Shown here in pieces: positions 7,388-15,349 of a DNA stretch of 32,785 bases (positions within the stretch are counted from its first letter, which is position 1; each line of letters begins with the position of its first letter). A program made the translations under genes and the position numbers. The notes below the pieces were generated by a model, which worked only from the letters and a program-made list of their open reading frames with translations, was not told where the DNA came from and did not search any database. Source of the stretch: Dehalococcoidia bacterium (GTDB lineage Bacteria; Chloroflexota; Dehalococcoidia; Dehalococcoidales; E44-bin46); assembly GCA_030634425.1 (NCBI GenBank), contig DAOWAU010000001.1, positions 1 through 32,785 of the forward strand, in the 5' to 3' direction.

Positions 7388-8524
7388 ATGAGGCTAACAT
7401 GTCTTCAGGAGAATCTAAACCGAGGGCTTAATGTGGTGGGGAGAGCGGTAGCTACTAGGACAACCCTGCCTATAACCAATAATGTCCTCGTAGCTACAGA
7501 GAAGTCGCGGCTTAAGCTGGCTGCTACTAATCTGGAGCTGGCTATCAGCTGCCGGATTGGGGCTAAGGTGGAGGAAGCGGGGGAGATCACTGTCCCTGCT
7601 CGGCTTCTCACCGAGTTTATTAACTCCCTACCCAATGATAAGGTTAGCATTACCCTTATTCCACAGACCAAGACCATGGAGCTAAAGTGTGCCCGATTTG
7701 AAGCACGAATCAGCGGAGTTGATGCCAAGGATTTTCCCCCCATACCTAAGGTTGCGCAGGGTATTGCCACCAAGGTTGAGGTAGGAGACCTTTGTCAGGG
7801 GATTAACCAAGTGGTCTTTGCTGCTGCCACTGAGGAGTCTCGTCCGGTGCTTACCGGTGTTGATGCTGAATTTAAAGGTGATTCAGTGACACTAGCTGCG
7901 GCTGATGGTTTTAGGTTAGCGGTATATAAGTTACCTCTTGCCACCCCGGTTAGCCAAAAGGCTAAGGTCATTATTCCAGCACGCACCCTGGCTGAGCTAA
8001 GCCGGCTTATAGGTGACCAGGAGAAGGCGGTGGAGATGACAGTAGACCCCGATAAGAGCCAGGCTCTATTTCGGCTAAAGGATATCGAGTTAGTATCTCA
8101 GCTGGTTCAGGGCAGTTTCCCCAATTATGGTCAGCTTATTCCTCAGAGCTACAATACGCGGGTGGTAGTTGATGTTGCTGCCTTTTTAAGAGCGGCCAAG
8201 ACCGCCTCCATCTTTGCCCGTGATGGCAGTGGCATTGTTCGTTTGGTGATGACCCCCGGTGGTGAGCTAACCCCAGGCAAGATGACTATCTCTGCCCGCT
8301 CAGAAGAAATAGGTGAGGATGTCGGTGAGATTGATGCCGTTGTTGAGGGTGAAGAGGCGAAGATTGCCTTCAATGGCAAATATTTAATCGATGTCCTTAG
8401 TGTGCTTGATGAGGAGGGTCAAGTAGCCCTGGAGACTACTAATCCGTCAAGCCCTGGGGTTCTCCGTCCAGTAGGCGTGGATAACTACATCCACGTGGTC
8501 ATGCCAATGTTCGTGCAGTGGTAA
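7388..8524 (+). CDS. dnaN: DNA polymerase III beta sliding clamp
   Basis: The beta clamp, a ring dimer that tethers the replicative polymerase to DNA. The 378-residue protein starts MRLTCLQENLNRGL and shows three clamp repeats, with ATRTTLPITNNVLV in the first, SRPVLTGVDAEF in the second, and the C-terminal end VDNYIHVVMPMF, near the family's conserved MPM(R/K) tail. I start at ATG 7388; the frame opens 48 bases earlier, but the family N-terminus begins here. It is not next to dnaA or recF as in the classical oriC cluster, and I see no group of DnaA boxes. A strong terminator follows. Confidence 0.95.
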   Translation: MRLTCLQENLNRGLNVVGRAVATRTTLPITNNVLVATEKSRLKLAATNLELAISCRIGAKVEEAGEITVPARLLTEFINSLPNDKVSITLIPQTKTMELKCARFEARISGVDAKDFPPIPKVAQGIATKVEVGDLCQGINQVVFAAATEESRPVLTGVDAEFKGDSVTLAAADGFRLAVYKLPLATPVSQKAKVIIPARTLAELSRLIGDQEKAVEMTVDPDKSQALFRLKDIELVSQLVQGSFPNYGQLIPQSYNTRVVVDVAAFLRAAKTASIFARDGSGIVRLVMTPGGELTPGKMTISARSEEIGEDVGEIDAVVEGEEAKIAFNGKYLIDVLSVLDEEGQVALETTNPSSPGVLRPVGVDNYIHVVMPMFVQW

Positions 8525-8547
8525 CCAGGATTTAGCGGATAAGACTT

Positions 8548-8576
8548 AAGGGGAGCAGTTTTGCTCCCCTTTTTTA
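8548..8576 (+). terminator. Rho-independent terminator after dnaN
   Basis: A perfect 10-bp stem (AAGGGGAGCA at 8548-8557 with its complement at 8562-8571) around a GTTT loop, running into T8570-T8575. It closes the plus-strand run from cobO to dnaN. The 150 bases from here to the pyruvate kinase gene show no other clear feature. Confidence 0.9.
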
Positions 8577-8721
8577 TATAACAATTTGACGAACTGTTAC
8601 CTTTGACAAGATGAGAAACCCTAGCTGCAATTAGGCGGATATCGCATCTCAACTCTGTCGGCTATCCCGTACTTCAAGCGTTATGTCCTAACGTCGCTGT
8701 TGACTAAGTTCGCCGGTAGGT

Positions 8722-9879
8722 TCAGACAATATGTACCTTGAGCAGGTTGGTGCTTCCCGGAACAGCCAGAGGAAGTCCGGCAGTAATCACTATGAGGTCG
8801 CCTCTCCTAGCGGCATTCATCTCCAGCACCACTTTCTTTGCCATCCCAAAGGCGTCCTCTAGGCTTTGGGGATCAGGATTCCTGATAGGGAGGATCCCCC
8901 AATATAATGAAAGGCGTCTCACAACGCGTTCAGACGGGGTTACAGCTAGAATGGGCTGGCGCGGTCTATACTTCGATACCCGTAAAGCCGTTGTTCCGCC
9001 AGCAGTGAAAGCTACGATGGCCTTGGCTTGCACCTGATGGGCTACTTGGCAAGCTGCTCTAGCCGTGGCATCATTTACCTCAGGAAGAACATCCTGCCAC
9101 CTCTCATGGAATATTTGCTCGAAGGGCAGCGATGCCTCAGCTTCCAAGGCTATTCTTGCCATTGTCTCGGTAGCTTTGACAGGGTAACTTCCAACAGATG
9201 TTTCCTCGGAGAGCATCAGGGCATCGGTGCCATCAAGAACAGCATTGGCTACATCAGCAGCCTCTGCCCTAGTTGGGGTAGCCGATTGTACCATTGACTC
9301 TAGCATCTCAGTGGCTGTTATCACTGGCTTTCCATGGTGATTAGCCTCCTTTATAAGACGCTTACTGGCCAATGGCACTTTCTCAATGCTTATCTCAAGT
9401 GCTAAGTCTCCCCTAGCTACCATTATCCCTTCGCAGACCTCAAGTATCATGTCGCTTTCTCGCAGAGCTTGCGTCCGCTCTATCTTAGCGATGACAGGTA
9501 TGTCAGCATTCATTTCTTTAAGTAGTTTCTTAACCCCTTCTACCTCTCGCGCGGAGGAAATGTAGGAGAGGGCGATGAAATCAGCGCTCTGAGAGAGGGC
9601 AAACTCGAGGTGTTCTCCGAAGGCGCTCTTGACATCGCCGATGCGGCGTTTTGACCCAGGGAGGTCAAGGAGGATGCCCGTAGAGGGTTTGAGCTTTTGG
9701 CTGACCAAGCGAACTTCCGAAATAAGTTGTCTATGTTCCTCAAGGGTGCTATGGGCTAAATTAAGCCGTGCAATGTCCATGCCGCCTCTCAACATCCTCC
9801 CAATGACTTCAGGAGAACTGCTAGCAGGACCCAGGGTGCACACTATCTTGACATGGCGCTCTACTGTTGGCTTGTTCAC
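8722..9879 (-). CDS. pyk: Pyruvate kinase lacking the B domain
   Basis: Pyruvate-kinase-family protein (PEP + ADP to pyruvate + ATP in canonical members). The A domain is recognisable: KIVCTLGPAS, R38 and N40 (ARLN), D72, K132 and E134 (AKIER), D158 (MVARGDL), T190 (ITATEMLESM) and TRAEAADVANAVLDGTDALMLS. The C-terminal domain is complete to PGSTNLLKV. At 385 residues it is about 85 short: LLDLPGSKRRIGD at 70-82 runs almost directly into LEFALSQSADFIALSYI, so the B (lid) domain is missing. Other changes: the potassium-site Ser is A42, and LSGET reads LSEET. It may be a low-activity or altered kinase. GTG start with almost no leader. Confidence 0.85.
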   Translation of the reverse strand: MNKPTVERHVKIVCTLGPASSSPEVIGRMLRGGMDIARLNLAHSTLEEHRQLISEVRLVSQKLKPSTGILLDLPGSKRRIGDVKSAFGEHLEFALSQSADFIALSYISSAREVEGVKKLLKEMNADIPVIAKIERTQALRESDMILEVCEGIMVARGDLALEISIEKVPLASKRLIKEANHHGKPVITATEMLESMVQSATPTRAEAADVANAVLDGTDALMLSEETSVGSYPVKATETMARIALEAEASLPFEQIFHERWQDVLPEVNDATARAACQVAHQVQAKAIVAFTAGGTTALRVSKYRPRQPILAVTPSERVVRRLSLYWGILPIRNPDPQSLEDAFGMAKKVVLEMNAARRGDLIVITAGLPLAVPGSTNLLKVHIV

Positions 9880-9886
9880 TATCCGC

Positions 9887-9898
9887 TTTATTATAGCA
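9887..9898 (-). promoter_or_regulatory. Extended -10 promoter of pyk
   Basis: On the minus strand TGC-TATAAT has TATAAT at 9895-9890. There is only a weak -35 (A-rich). The GTG start at 9879 is 10 bases after the -10 box, so the mRNA would have a leader of about 4 bases. Confidence 0.55.
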
Positions 9899-10019
9899 TT
9901 TCGGGCGTTACATTTTTTCAGGTAACAATGGCTTCTTTTGTTACGCGACTATCCAGAACTATTCTAAACGGTTTAATTATGGCTCGCATAATTGGTGGTA
10001 TGAGAAGAACGGTATTTGG

Positions 10020-10757
10020 CTATGTCTTTGGCGAGACAAACCGGCTATGCTCTCCTACGTAGAGCAATTCCTGGGGAGAGTCTTCTCGGATAATTCCTCC
10101 CCTTTCCATAACATACCCTCGGTCAGCGACATCAACTACCTGTTGCAGTTTCTGGGCAATCAAGAGAATGGCAATCCCATGGTCCCTCAATTCTGAGAGG
10201 GCTTGCACTACCTTCTTTGCCAGCTTAGGAGCCAGCCCCAGTGTAGGGCAATCCAGCAGGAGTAGCTTGGGGCGTGACATAAGAGCTCGGCCAATTGCCA
10301 GCATCTGTTGCTCCCCACCGGAGAGAGTCCCTGCATATTGTTTCTTTCTCTCTGCAAGAACGGGGAAGAGCTGACAAACAGTCTTGATATCTTGCTCTAT
10401 ATGATCCCTTCTCTCACGTCGGTGCCGGTGATAGGTACCTAGGATGAGATTATCTATCACACTCATAGCGGGGAAAAGCAACTTCATCTCATCTACATAG
10501 GCTATACCCAGCCCCACTATTTTCTCCGGGGGTAGACCTTGGATGGACAAGCCATCGAAAAGCACCTCGCCCTTAACTACAGGCAGGAGACCACAGATGG
10601 CTTTCAGTATAGCCGTCTTGCCCGAACCATGGTGCCCAACAAGGACTACCATCTCTCCCTGCTTAATATAAAGAGATACTCCCCGTAATACCGGCACCGA
10701 CTCGTATCTAGCATGAACATCCACCATGTCTAATATGGAGTTGTTTTTCCCTACCAT
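10020..10757 (-). CDS. livF: Branched-chain-amino-acid-type ABC transporter ATPase, LivF-like
   Basis: Second ATP-binding subunit of a Liv-type importer. The Walker A GHHGSGKT is at 41-48 and the ABC signature LSGGEQQ at 145-151. The Walker B reads LLLLDCPTLGLAP: C170 (codon TGC) replaces the catalytic Glu usual in LivF (LLLLDEPS). The switch region, VEQN in typical LivF, reads IAQK at 200-203. The catalytic site formed by this subunit's Walker A/B with LivG's signature is therefore probably non-hydrolytic. The start has AAGGGAG 7 bases ahead. Last gene of the minus-strand livJ-H-M-G-F operon. Confidence 0.9.
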   Translation of the reverse strand: MVGKNNSILDMVDVHARYESVPVLRGVSLYIKQGEMVVLVGHHGSGKTAILKAICGLLPVVKGEVLFDGLSIQGLPPEKIVGLGIAYVDEMKLLFPAMSVIDNLILGTYHRHRRERRDHIEQDIKTVCQLFPVLAERKKQYAGTLSGGEQQMLAIGRALMSRPKLLLLDCPTLGLAPKLAKKVVQALSELRDHGIAILLIAQKLQQVVDVADRGYVMERGGIIREDSPQELLYVGEHSRFVSPKT

Positions 10758-10780
10758 GTGCTAACTCCCTTTATCTTCTG

Positions 10781-11599
10781 TTACCCACTACCTAGGTAAG
10801 CATCTATCACCCGCTTATTACGTTGGATCTCATCTGGGGTGCCCTCCGCAATCTTCTCCCCATAATCCAATACAATCACCTGATTGCCAATACCCATTAA
10901 CACGTCGGTTAGATGCTCTACAATCAAGATAGTCATCCCCTGACGCTGGAGTTGAAGAATCAGCTGATTCAGCTTACCGATTTCATCGGCTAGTAGGCCA
11001 CTATAAGGCTCATCCAGCAATAGCAGGTCAGAGCCTGTAGCCAAAGCACGGGCTAGCCCCACCAGCTTCTGCTGTCCCCAAGAAAGACCAGCGAGATTAT
11101 CCCAGGCTTTTTGCTCTAAGCCGACTAAGGATAACTTACTCATTGCCCTCTTCAAGATTCTCTGTTCATCAGCTTGAGCCTGAGGCAACTTTAACCCGGC
11201 GCTGAGGAAGCCAGCTCTAGTTCGCAAATGACAGCCAACCATTACATTCTCTATAACCGACATGCTTGAGAAGAGCTGTACATCCTGAAGAAGTTGGGTG
11301 ATGCCCAGGGAACTGATGCGGTGTGGGGGAATCTTGCTCAGCCTATGCTGCTTAAACCAGATCTCCCCTTCTTGAAGAGAAAGAAGCCCGCTGATGAGCT
11401 TGAGCAAGGTGGACTTCCCCGCCCCGTTGGGACCAATGATGACCAAGATATTCCCCTTGGGAACGGAGAAGCTTACCCCTTTGAGAACAGCTAAAACACC
11501 GAAGCGCATGGATACATCTTCTACCTTTAGCAAGAGTTTATCTGAGGCGACCTTTTTAGAGGTTACTGCATCTTTTGCTACGGCAGAGTCGGTCTTCAT
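10781..11599 (-). CDS. livG: Branched-chain-amino-acid-type ABC transporter ATPase, LivG-like
   Basis: First ATP-binding subunit of the importer. Walker A GPNGAGKST is at 56-64, the signature LSWGQQ at 172-177 (LivG proteins usually have a Y in place of W), Walker B LLLLDEPYSGL with catalytic E197, and the switch H229 in IVEHL. A hydrophilic extension of about 20 residues precedes the ATPase domain. The ATG overlaps the livM stop by one base (TAATG). Unlike LivF, all hydrolytic residues are kept, so this subunit should supply the working ATPase site together with LivF's intact signature. Confidence 0.93.
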   Translation of the reverse strand: MKTDSAVAKDAVTSKKVASDKLLLKVEDVSMRFGVLAVLKGVSFSVPKGNILVIIGPNGAGKSTLLKLISGLLSLQEGEIWFKQHRLSKIPPHRISSLGITQLLQDVQLFSSMSVIENVMVGCHLRTRAGFLSAGLKLPQAQADEQRILKRAMSKLSLVGLEQKAWDNLAGLSWGQQKLVGLARALATGSDLLLLDEPYSGLLADEIGKLNQLILQLQRQGMTILIVEHLTDVLMGIGNQVIVLDYGEKIAEGTPDEIQRNKRVIDAYLGSG

Positions 11600-12615
11600 T
11601 AAACCGTCGCCCTCCTTTTAGTGAACGCCTTACCAAAGAGTGAAATCAAGCCTCGGGGCAAGAAAAGCAGGGCTAATATCAAGATTACACCATAAGCTAT
11701 GAGCTCATAGGCACCGGTAACGCCAGTGACGAACACCGGCATAACTTCCCAGAGGAACTCGCGCACGCCTATCATCAGGCCCGCCCCAAGAAAGGCTCCC
11801 CAAGGGCTTCTCAACCCGCCAAGGACTGCCATGATTACCACCATCACTGAGAACGGGATGAAGAAGGTGCCGGGTTCTACAACGCGGGCATGATGAGCAT
11901 ATATACTACCAGCTATACTGGCGTAGACAGCACTTAGGACTAAAATCTGCACCTTGTAGCTATTTACATTTATCCCCAGAACCTGAGCGGCATTCTCGCT
12001 GCCACCGGCATGGGTATTCATTGACCTCAGAGTTCTCCCTACCTGAGAATCGGCTAAGTTTAAGGAGAAGCCAAGAATCACGATAGCTATTATCCAGACC
12101 ATATAATAAGTTAAAAATGAACGGGAGAAGTTAAGCCCACCCAGTATAAGAGGGGGGATATTTATCAGTCCCATGGCACCGCCAGTTAGGCCTATCATGC
12201 TGCAAACTAGGTGGTAGAATACCAAGTTCAAAGCAAGGGTTATCCCGGCTAACATAAGCCCGTGCAGTCTGAACATAGCCCTGCCTATGGCAGCAGCTAT
12301 ACCTCCACTTAGAGCAGCTCCCAGGAAGAGGGCTAACCAAGGTGAAAATTGATAGTGGGTGGTAAGGATGGCTGAGGTATAGGCACCGATGCCAAAAAAG
12401 GCAGCGTGTCCTATAGATATCTGGCCGGCAAAGCCCATCAGCAGGATAATCCCTATGGTTACAATGGAATAAAGTCCCACATCCACCATAGCCGAAATAG
12501 GGTAAGGACCTATCCCTAAAGGTATAGTCATCATAACTAAGGCAAACAGGGCTATTACCCGGTTTTGCAATTTAACTGCTGAGATTTTGCTGCTTATTTC
12601 TCTAAATGCATTCAT
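11599..12615 (-). CDS. livM: Branched-chain-amino-acid-type ABC permease, LivM-like
   Basis: Inner-membrane permease subunit of the importer, 338 residues with about eight to ten hydrophobic segments. The family motif GFAGQISIGHAAFFGIGAYT is at about residues 62-81, followed by GLTGGAMGL, and the RSMNTHAGGSENAAQVLGIN loop matches the coupling region that docks the ATPases (LivM usually has R-x-xEIAAEAMGIN here; the sequence is divergent). It ends in a basic KAFTKRR tail. It overlaps livG by one base and is 8 bases after livH. Confidence 0.93.
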   Translation of the reverse strand: MNAFREISSKISAVKLQNRVIALFALVMMTIPLGIGPYPISAMVDVGLYSIVTIGIILLMGFAGQISIGHAAFFGIGAYTSAILTTHYQFSPWLALFLGAALSGGIAAAIGRAMFRLHGLMLAGITLALNLVFYHLVCSMIGLTGGAMGLINIPPLILGGLNFSRSFLTYYMVWIIAIVILGFSLNLADSQVGRTLRSMNTHAGGSENAAQVLGINVNSYKVQILVLSAVYASIAGSIYAHHARVVEPGTFFIPFSVMVVIMAVLGGLRSPWGAFLGAGLMIGVREFLWEVMPVFVTGVTGAYELIAYGVILILALLFLPRGLISLFGKAFTKRRATV

Positions 12616-12623
12616 CAGCGTCT

Positions 12624-13499
12624 TTATTCTACTCTCCCTGGTATAGCCAATATCCCGTGGGGGCGTAACAGAAGCACCACTATCAGAATCCCTGGGGCGA
12701 TAACATTATGATATCCGCCGGGCACCACCCCCGCCGCCGCCGCCTCCATCATTCCCAAGGCTACACCACCCAGTATTACCCCCTCAGCTCTATTTATACC
12801 ACCGACAAAAGCAGCCAAGACTCCTTTTATGGTCAGCGACCAGCCCATACTATAGGAGGTCATGGTCAGTGGGGTTATCATCGCTCCCACCACAGCCCCT
12901 AAACCAGCCGCCATGATGAAAGAATATAGCGCCATCCGGTCTATGTTTACCCCCATAGTCCGTGCCCCCAGGGGCTCATTAGCACAGGCGCGAAGGGCTT
13001 TACCCTGAACGGTGCGCCCGAAGAAGAAAAACAAGCCGATGACCATAACCAAGGTGACGCCGATAACCCAGGGGGTCTGGCCGAAAATGGTTGCCCCCCA
13101 CAGCTGAATACAGGGGGTATTGAAGAAAGCGGGCAGGCTTCTGAAGTCCCATCCCCAGATGAGCAGAGCCACCCCTTGAATAGCGAAGACAAAGCCAACG
13201 GTGAGCAGGAGCTGGGTGAGACGGGAGTATCCCCTTGCTGGATAGATGATGAACCGGTATAGCCCAGCACCAGCTAACCCACTGATAATCACTGCCAGAG
13301 TGATGCTGGGGACTAGAGGGATGCCCATCTTATAGAAGCTGACGGTGAGCATCCCCCCTAACATCACGAACTCACCTTGGGCGAGGTTGACCAACCGGGT
13401 TACACTGTAGATGACAAAAAAACCTAGCCCCAGCGCAGTGTAAATGGCACCCAGATTTGCACCGCTAATGAAGATCTGCAATGCATTCGGAAAGTCCAA
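12624..13499 (-). CDS. livH: Branched-chain-amino-acid-type ABC permease, LivH-like
   Basis: Partner permease of LivM, 291 residues and strongly hydrophobic. Typical LivH blocks are GAIYTALGLGFFVIYSVTRLVNLAQGEFVMLGG near the N-terminus, the cytoplasmic KALRACANEPLGARTMGVN coupling loop, and FVGGINRAEGVILGGVALG. The end LRPHGILA is also typical. The start is TTG 13499 with AGGAAGG just upstream. It follows the binding-protein gene after 42 bases and precedes livM. Confidence 0.93.
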   Translation of the reverse strand: MDFPNALQIFISGANLGAIYTALGLGFFVIYSVTRLVNLAQGEFVMLGGMLTVSFYKMGIPLVPSITLAVIISGLAGAGLYRFIIYPARGYSRLTQLLLTVGFVFAIQGVALLIWGWDFRSLPAFFNTPCIQLWGATIFGQTPWVIGVTLVMVIGLFFFFGRTVQGKALRACANEPLGARTMGVNIDRMALYSFIMAAGLGAVVGAMITPLTMTSYSMGWSLTIKGVLAAFVGGINRAEGVILGGVALGMMEAAAAGVVPGGYHNVIAPGILIVVLLLRPHGILAIPGRVE

Positions 13500-13541
13500 G
13501 TTACCTTCCTAAAAGGAACTCCATAATTATCTGCGAATTAA

Positions 13542-14741
13542 TTACCTAGGGAGGTAAACCTTCTGCCCGTCTGCAAAGGTAACCAACACCATCTTCGGGT
13601 CTATGCCGCCATAGTGGTCATCAGGCGACATGGTATAGGCACCGATGAGAGTCATCAGGTTATTGGTACTCTCCAGAGCATCCCTGAGCTTGCTCCGGGT
13701 TTCCTCAACATTGGTCGGGTCAGCATCTGCTCTCTTTAAGCCATCCTCGATAAGCTGGGCCATGACGCCGCCAAGAGAAGCCCACATAGCCGGACGACTG
13801 TCATATTTCTCCTGGTATGCCTCGTCAAATCTGCGATACATCTCTTTATAGGGATCGGTATCAGGAAGTTGCTCCCATACATCGATTGCCTGGGTAACAG
13901 CGACAATAGAGGGCTCCATCTCATAGTAGCTCCCAAACTCAGCAAGAAAAGGTGGCATGACCTGAGCTGGTGTTGTCACAATGGGGAGGTCGATACCCAT
14001 CTCCCGTGCCTGCTTGACCGCTAAGGCTGAGGTAGGACTGCTACCCCAGATGAATATAGCCTGAGCCCCAGAATTTTTTATATTGGTTAGCTGGGGACTG
14101 ACATCGGTTGCCCCGGGGTCAAAGTACTGTTCCTCAGCAATGGTCAGGCCATAATTGGGGCTGAGCTGGGGCAGAAATATCTTACCCCCCTGACCGTAGC
14201 CACTGTTCTCTACCAGCAAGGCATATTCGGTAACGCCCAAATCCCGGCTCAAATAATCAAGGTTCAGCAAGGTGTAGTCGGGCTCCGACCCCATCGGCCT
14301 GAAGAACCACCTCCCAAGCTGGTCATCAAAGAACATTGTCCCTGAGATACCGACCCCCGGCACCTCCATCTCATTAATCAGTGGTATCAGACTGCTGGTT
14401 ATGGTAGTTACATCGGCGGCAGCAATGACATGGACCTTATCCACCTCCACCAGCTTCTTGGCTGCCAGTGCTGCCTCAGTAGCCTCGCTCTTGTTATCAT
14501 AGACTACAAGCTCCACGGGGATGCCATTTATACCGCCCTCTGCGTTTATCTTGTCAACATATAACTGCATGCCACGTATACCCTGGGTACCTAAGGCAGC
14601 ATACTGTCCACTTTGAGCCGCAACGACACCTATCTTATAGGACGTTGCTGGAGCACCTTGCGTGCACGAAATTAAACTACCGCCAACGAGAGAAACTGCC
14701 ACCATCAGAATGACGAGCATTTTTCTAGATATTCTAGGCAC
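13542..14741 (-). CDS. ABC transporter substrate-binding lipoprotein, LivJ/K type
   Basis: Periplasmic-binding-fold receptor (peripla_BP_6 type) that delivers substrate to LivHM. The N-terminus MPRISRKM plus a hydrophobic stretch ends in the lipobox LISC with C26 as the lipidation site. The mature part has YKIGVVAAQSGQYAALGTQGIRGMQLYVDKIN, NGIPVELVVYDNKSEAT, and ENSGYGQGGK. Substrates in this family include branched-chain amino acids, amides, urea and aromatic compounds, so leucine uptake is only a guess. GTG start with GGAGG 10 bases upstream. First gene of the five-gene liv operon. Confidence 0.92.
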   Translation of the reverse strand: MPRISRKMLVILMVAVSLVGGSLISCTQGAPATSYKIGVVAAQSGQYAALGTQGIRGMQLYVDKINAEGGINGIPVELVVYDNKSEATEAALAAKKLVEVDKVHVIAAADVTTITSSLIPLINEMEVPGVGISGTMFFDDQLGRWFFRPMGSEPDYTLLNLDYLSRDLGVTEYALLVENSGYGQGGKIFLPQLSPNYGLTIAEEQYFDPGATDVSPQLTNIKNSGAQAIFIWGSSPTSALAVKQAREMGIDLPIVTTPAQVMPPFLAEFGSYYEMEPSIVAVTQAIDVWEQLPDTDPYKEMYRRFDEAYQEKYDSRPAMWASLGGVMAQLIEDGLKRADADPTNVEETRSKLRDALESTNNLMTLIGAYTMSPDDHYGGIDPKMVLVTFADGQKVYLPR

Positions 14742-14886
14742 TAACTCTTTACCTCCATACTTTATGTAACTTTATCCACCTCCATGGTCTCCTAGTTATC
14801 GGACCACGGCTAACATAGCGCTAAATATATATCAATTAACGGGCATGCCTTCTCTGGCTACCCGAGTGATTAGAGTAAACTTCACT

Positions 14887-14916
14887 ATTCTAACCCAGCA
14901 CGGAAGGAGTAGTCAA
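14887..14916 (-). promoter_or_regulatory. Probable promoter of the liv operon
   Basis: On the minus strand TTGACT (14916-14911) and TAGAAT (14892-14887) are 18 bases apart. It would give a leader of about 140 bases before the binding-protein gene. It lies inside the response-regulator remnant. Confidence 0.5.
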
Positions 14917-15050
14917 TAAGCCCTTTACCACCATGAATCACGTATCTGCGGACTAAAATTGAGACTAATCTAACCAGCCCAAAGTACATCATCACCGTGC
15001 TTGGAGTCGGCTATCAGTTTAAAGTAAAGAATAATGTAATAATCGGATAG
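14898..15050 (+). pseudogene. Remnant of an OmpR/PhoB-type response regulator DNA-binding domain
   Basis: Frame from 14946 to the TAG at 15048-15050 reads LRTKIETNLTSPKYIITV then LGVGYQF. This is the end of an OmpR-type winged helix (RLRxKIE...YIxTVxGVGYxF). Just upstream, another frame (from 14898) reads EGVVNKPFTTMNHVS, and NHVS joins LRTKIE only by a frameshift at about 14946. No receiver domain or start is found, so it is a decayed fragment. The rest of the intergenic stretch 14742-15277 holds the liv and hydrolase promoters and a G8 run at 15099-15106. Confidence 0.6.
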
Positions 15051-15164
15051 CCGCACAAACTCCGTATATAGATAACAATAGCTTGTTTGTTTAATTAAGG
15101 GGGGGGCGTCTCATTCCTTCTGGATAACAGCAATCTGCCCTGTTTATCGTTTGCGTCTTTTGTG

Positions 15165-15173
15165 TGCTATAAT
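15165..15173 (+). promoter_or_regulatory. Extended -10 promoter upstream of the hydrolase
   Basis: TGC followed by TATAAT (15168-15173), with no convincing -35. Transcription would start near 15180, leaving about 170 bases before the preferred start at 15350. Confidence 0.45.
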
Positions 15174-15349
15174 ACTGGCGGTTAGCCTTGGTATCATCAG
15201 GGGTGTAGCTATAAGTCCGTGAGAGATGATATCCCTATGTTTGCTCAATGGTGAGTTACTAACAGGCTGAACAATGCTTGATAGTTGTCCAAAAGGTGCC
15301 CCCTCTCCGGTTAAGTCGGGGGAATTTTCAGGCTGTTAAAGTTGACATA

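Noticed and set aside
7388..8720. A replication origin next to dnaN
   Set aside because: No dnaA or recF neighbour and no cluster of DnaA boxes or AT-rich unwinding region was seen.
8577..8721. A possible gene or promoter in the dnaN-pyk gap
   Set aside because: Two TTGAC-like boxes occur but without a well-spaced -10, and there is no supported open frame.
9915..9950. GTAACAA/TTGTTAC hairpin as a terminator for livF
   Set aside because: On the minus strand it is followed by an A-rich, not T-rich, stretch, so it does not fit a rho-independent terminator; it may be an operator instead.
14762..14785. A seven-codon leader frame (MEVDKVT) before the liv binding-protein gene
   Set aside because: The AGGAG is only 3 bases from its ATG and the peptide has no run of regulatory codons or attenuator hairpin.
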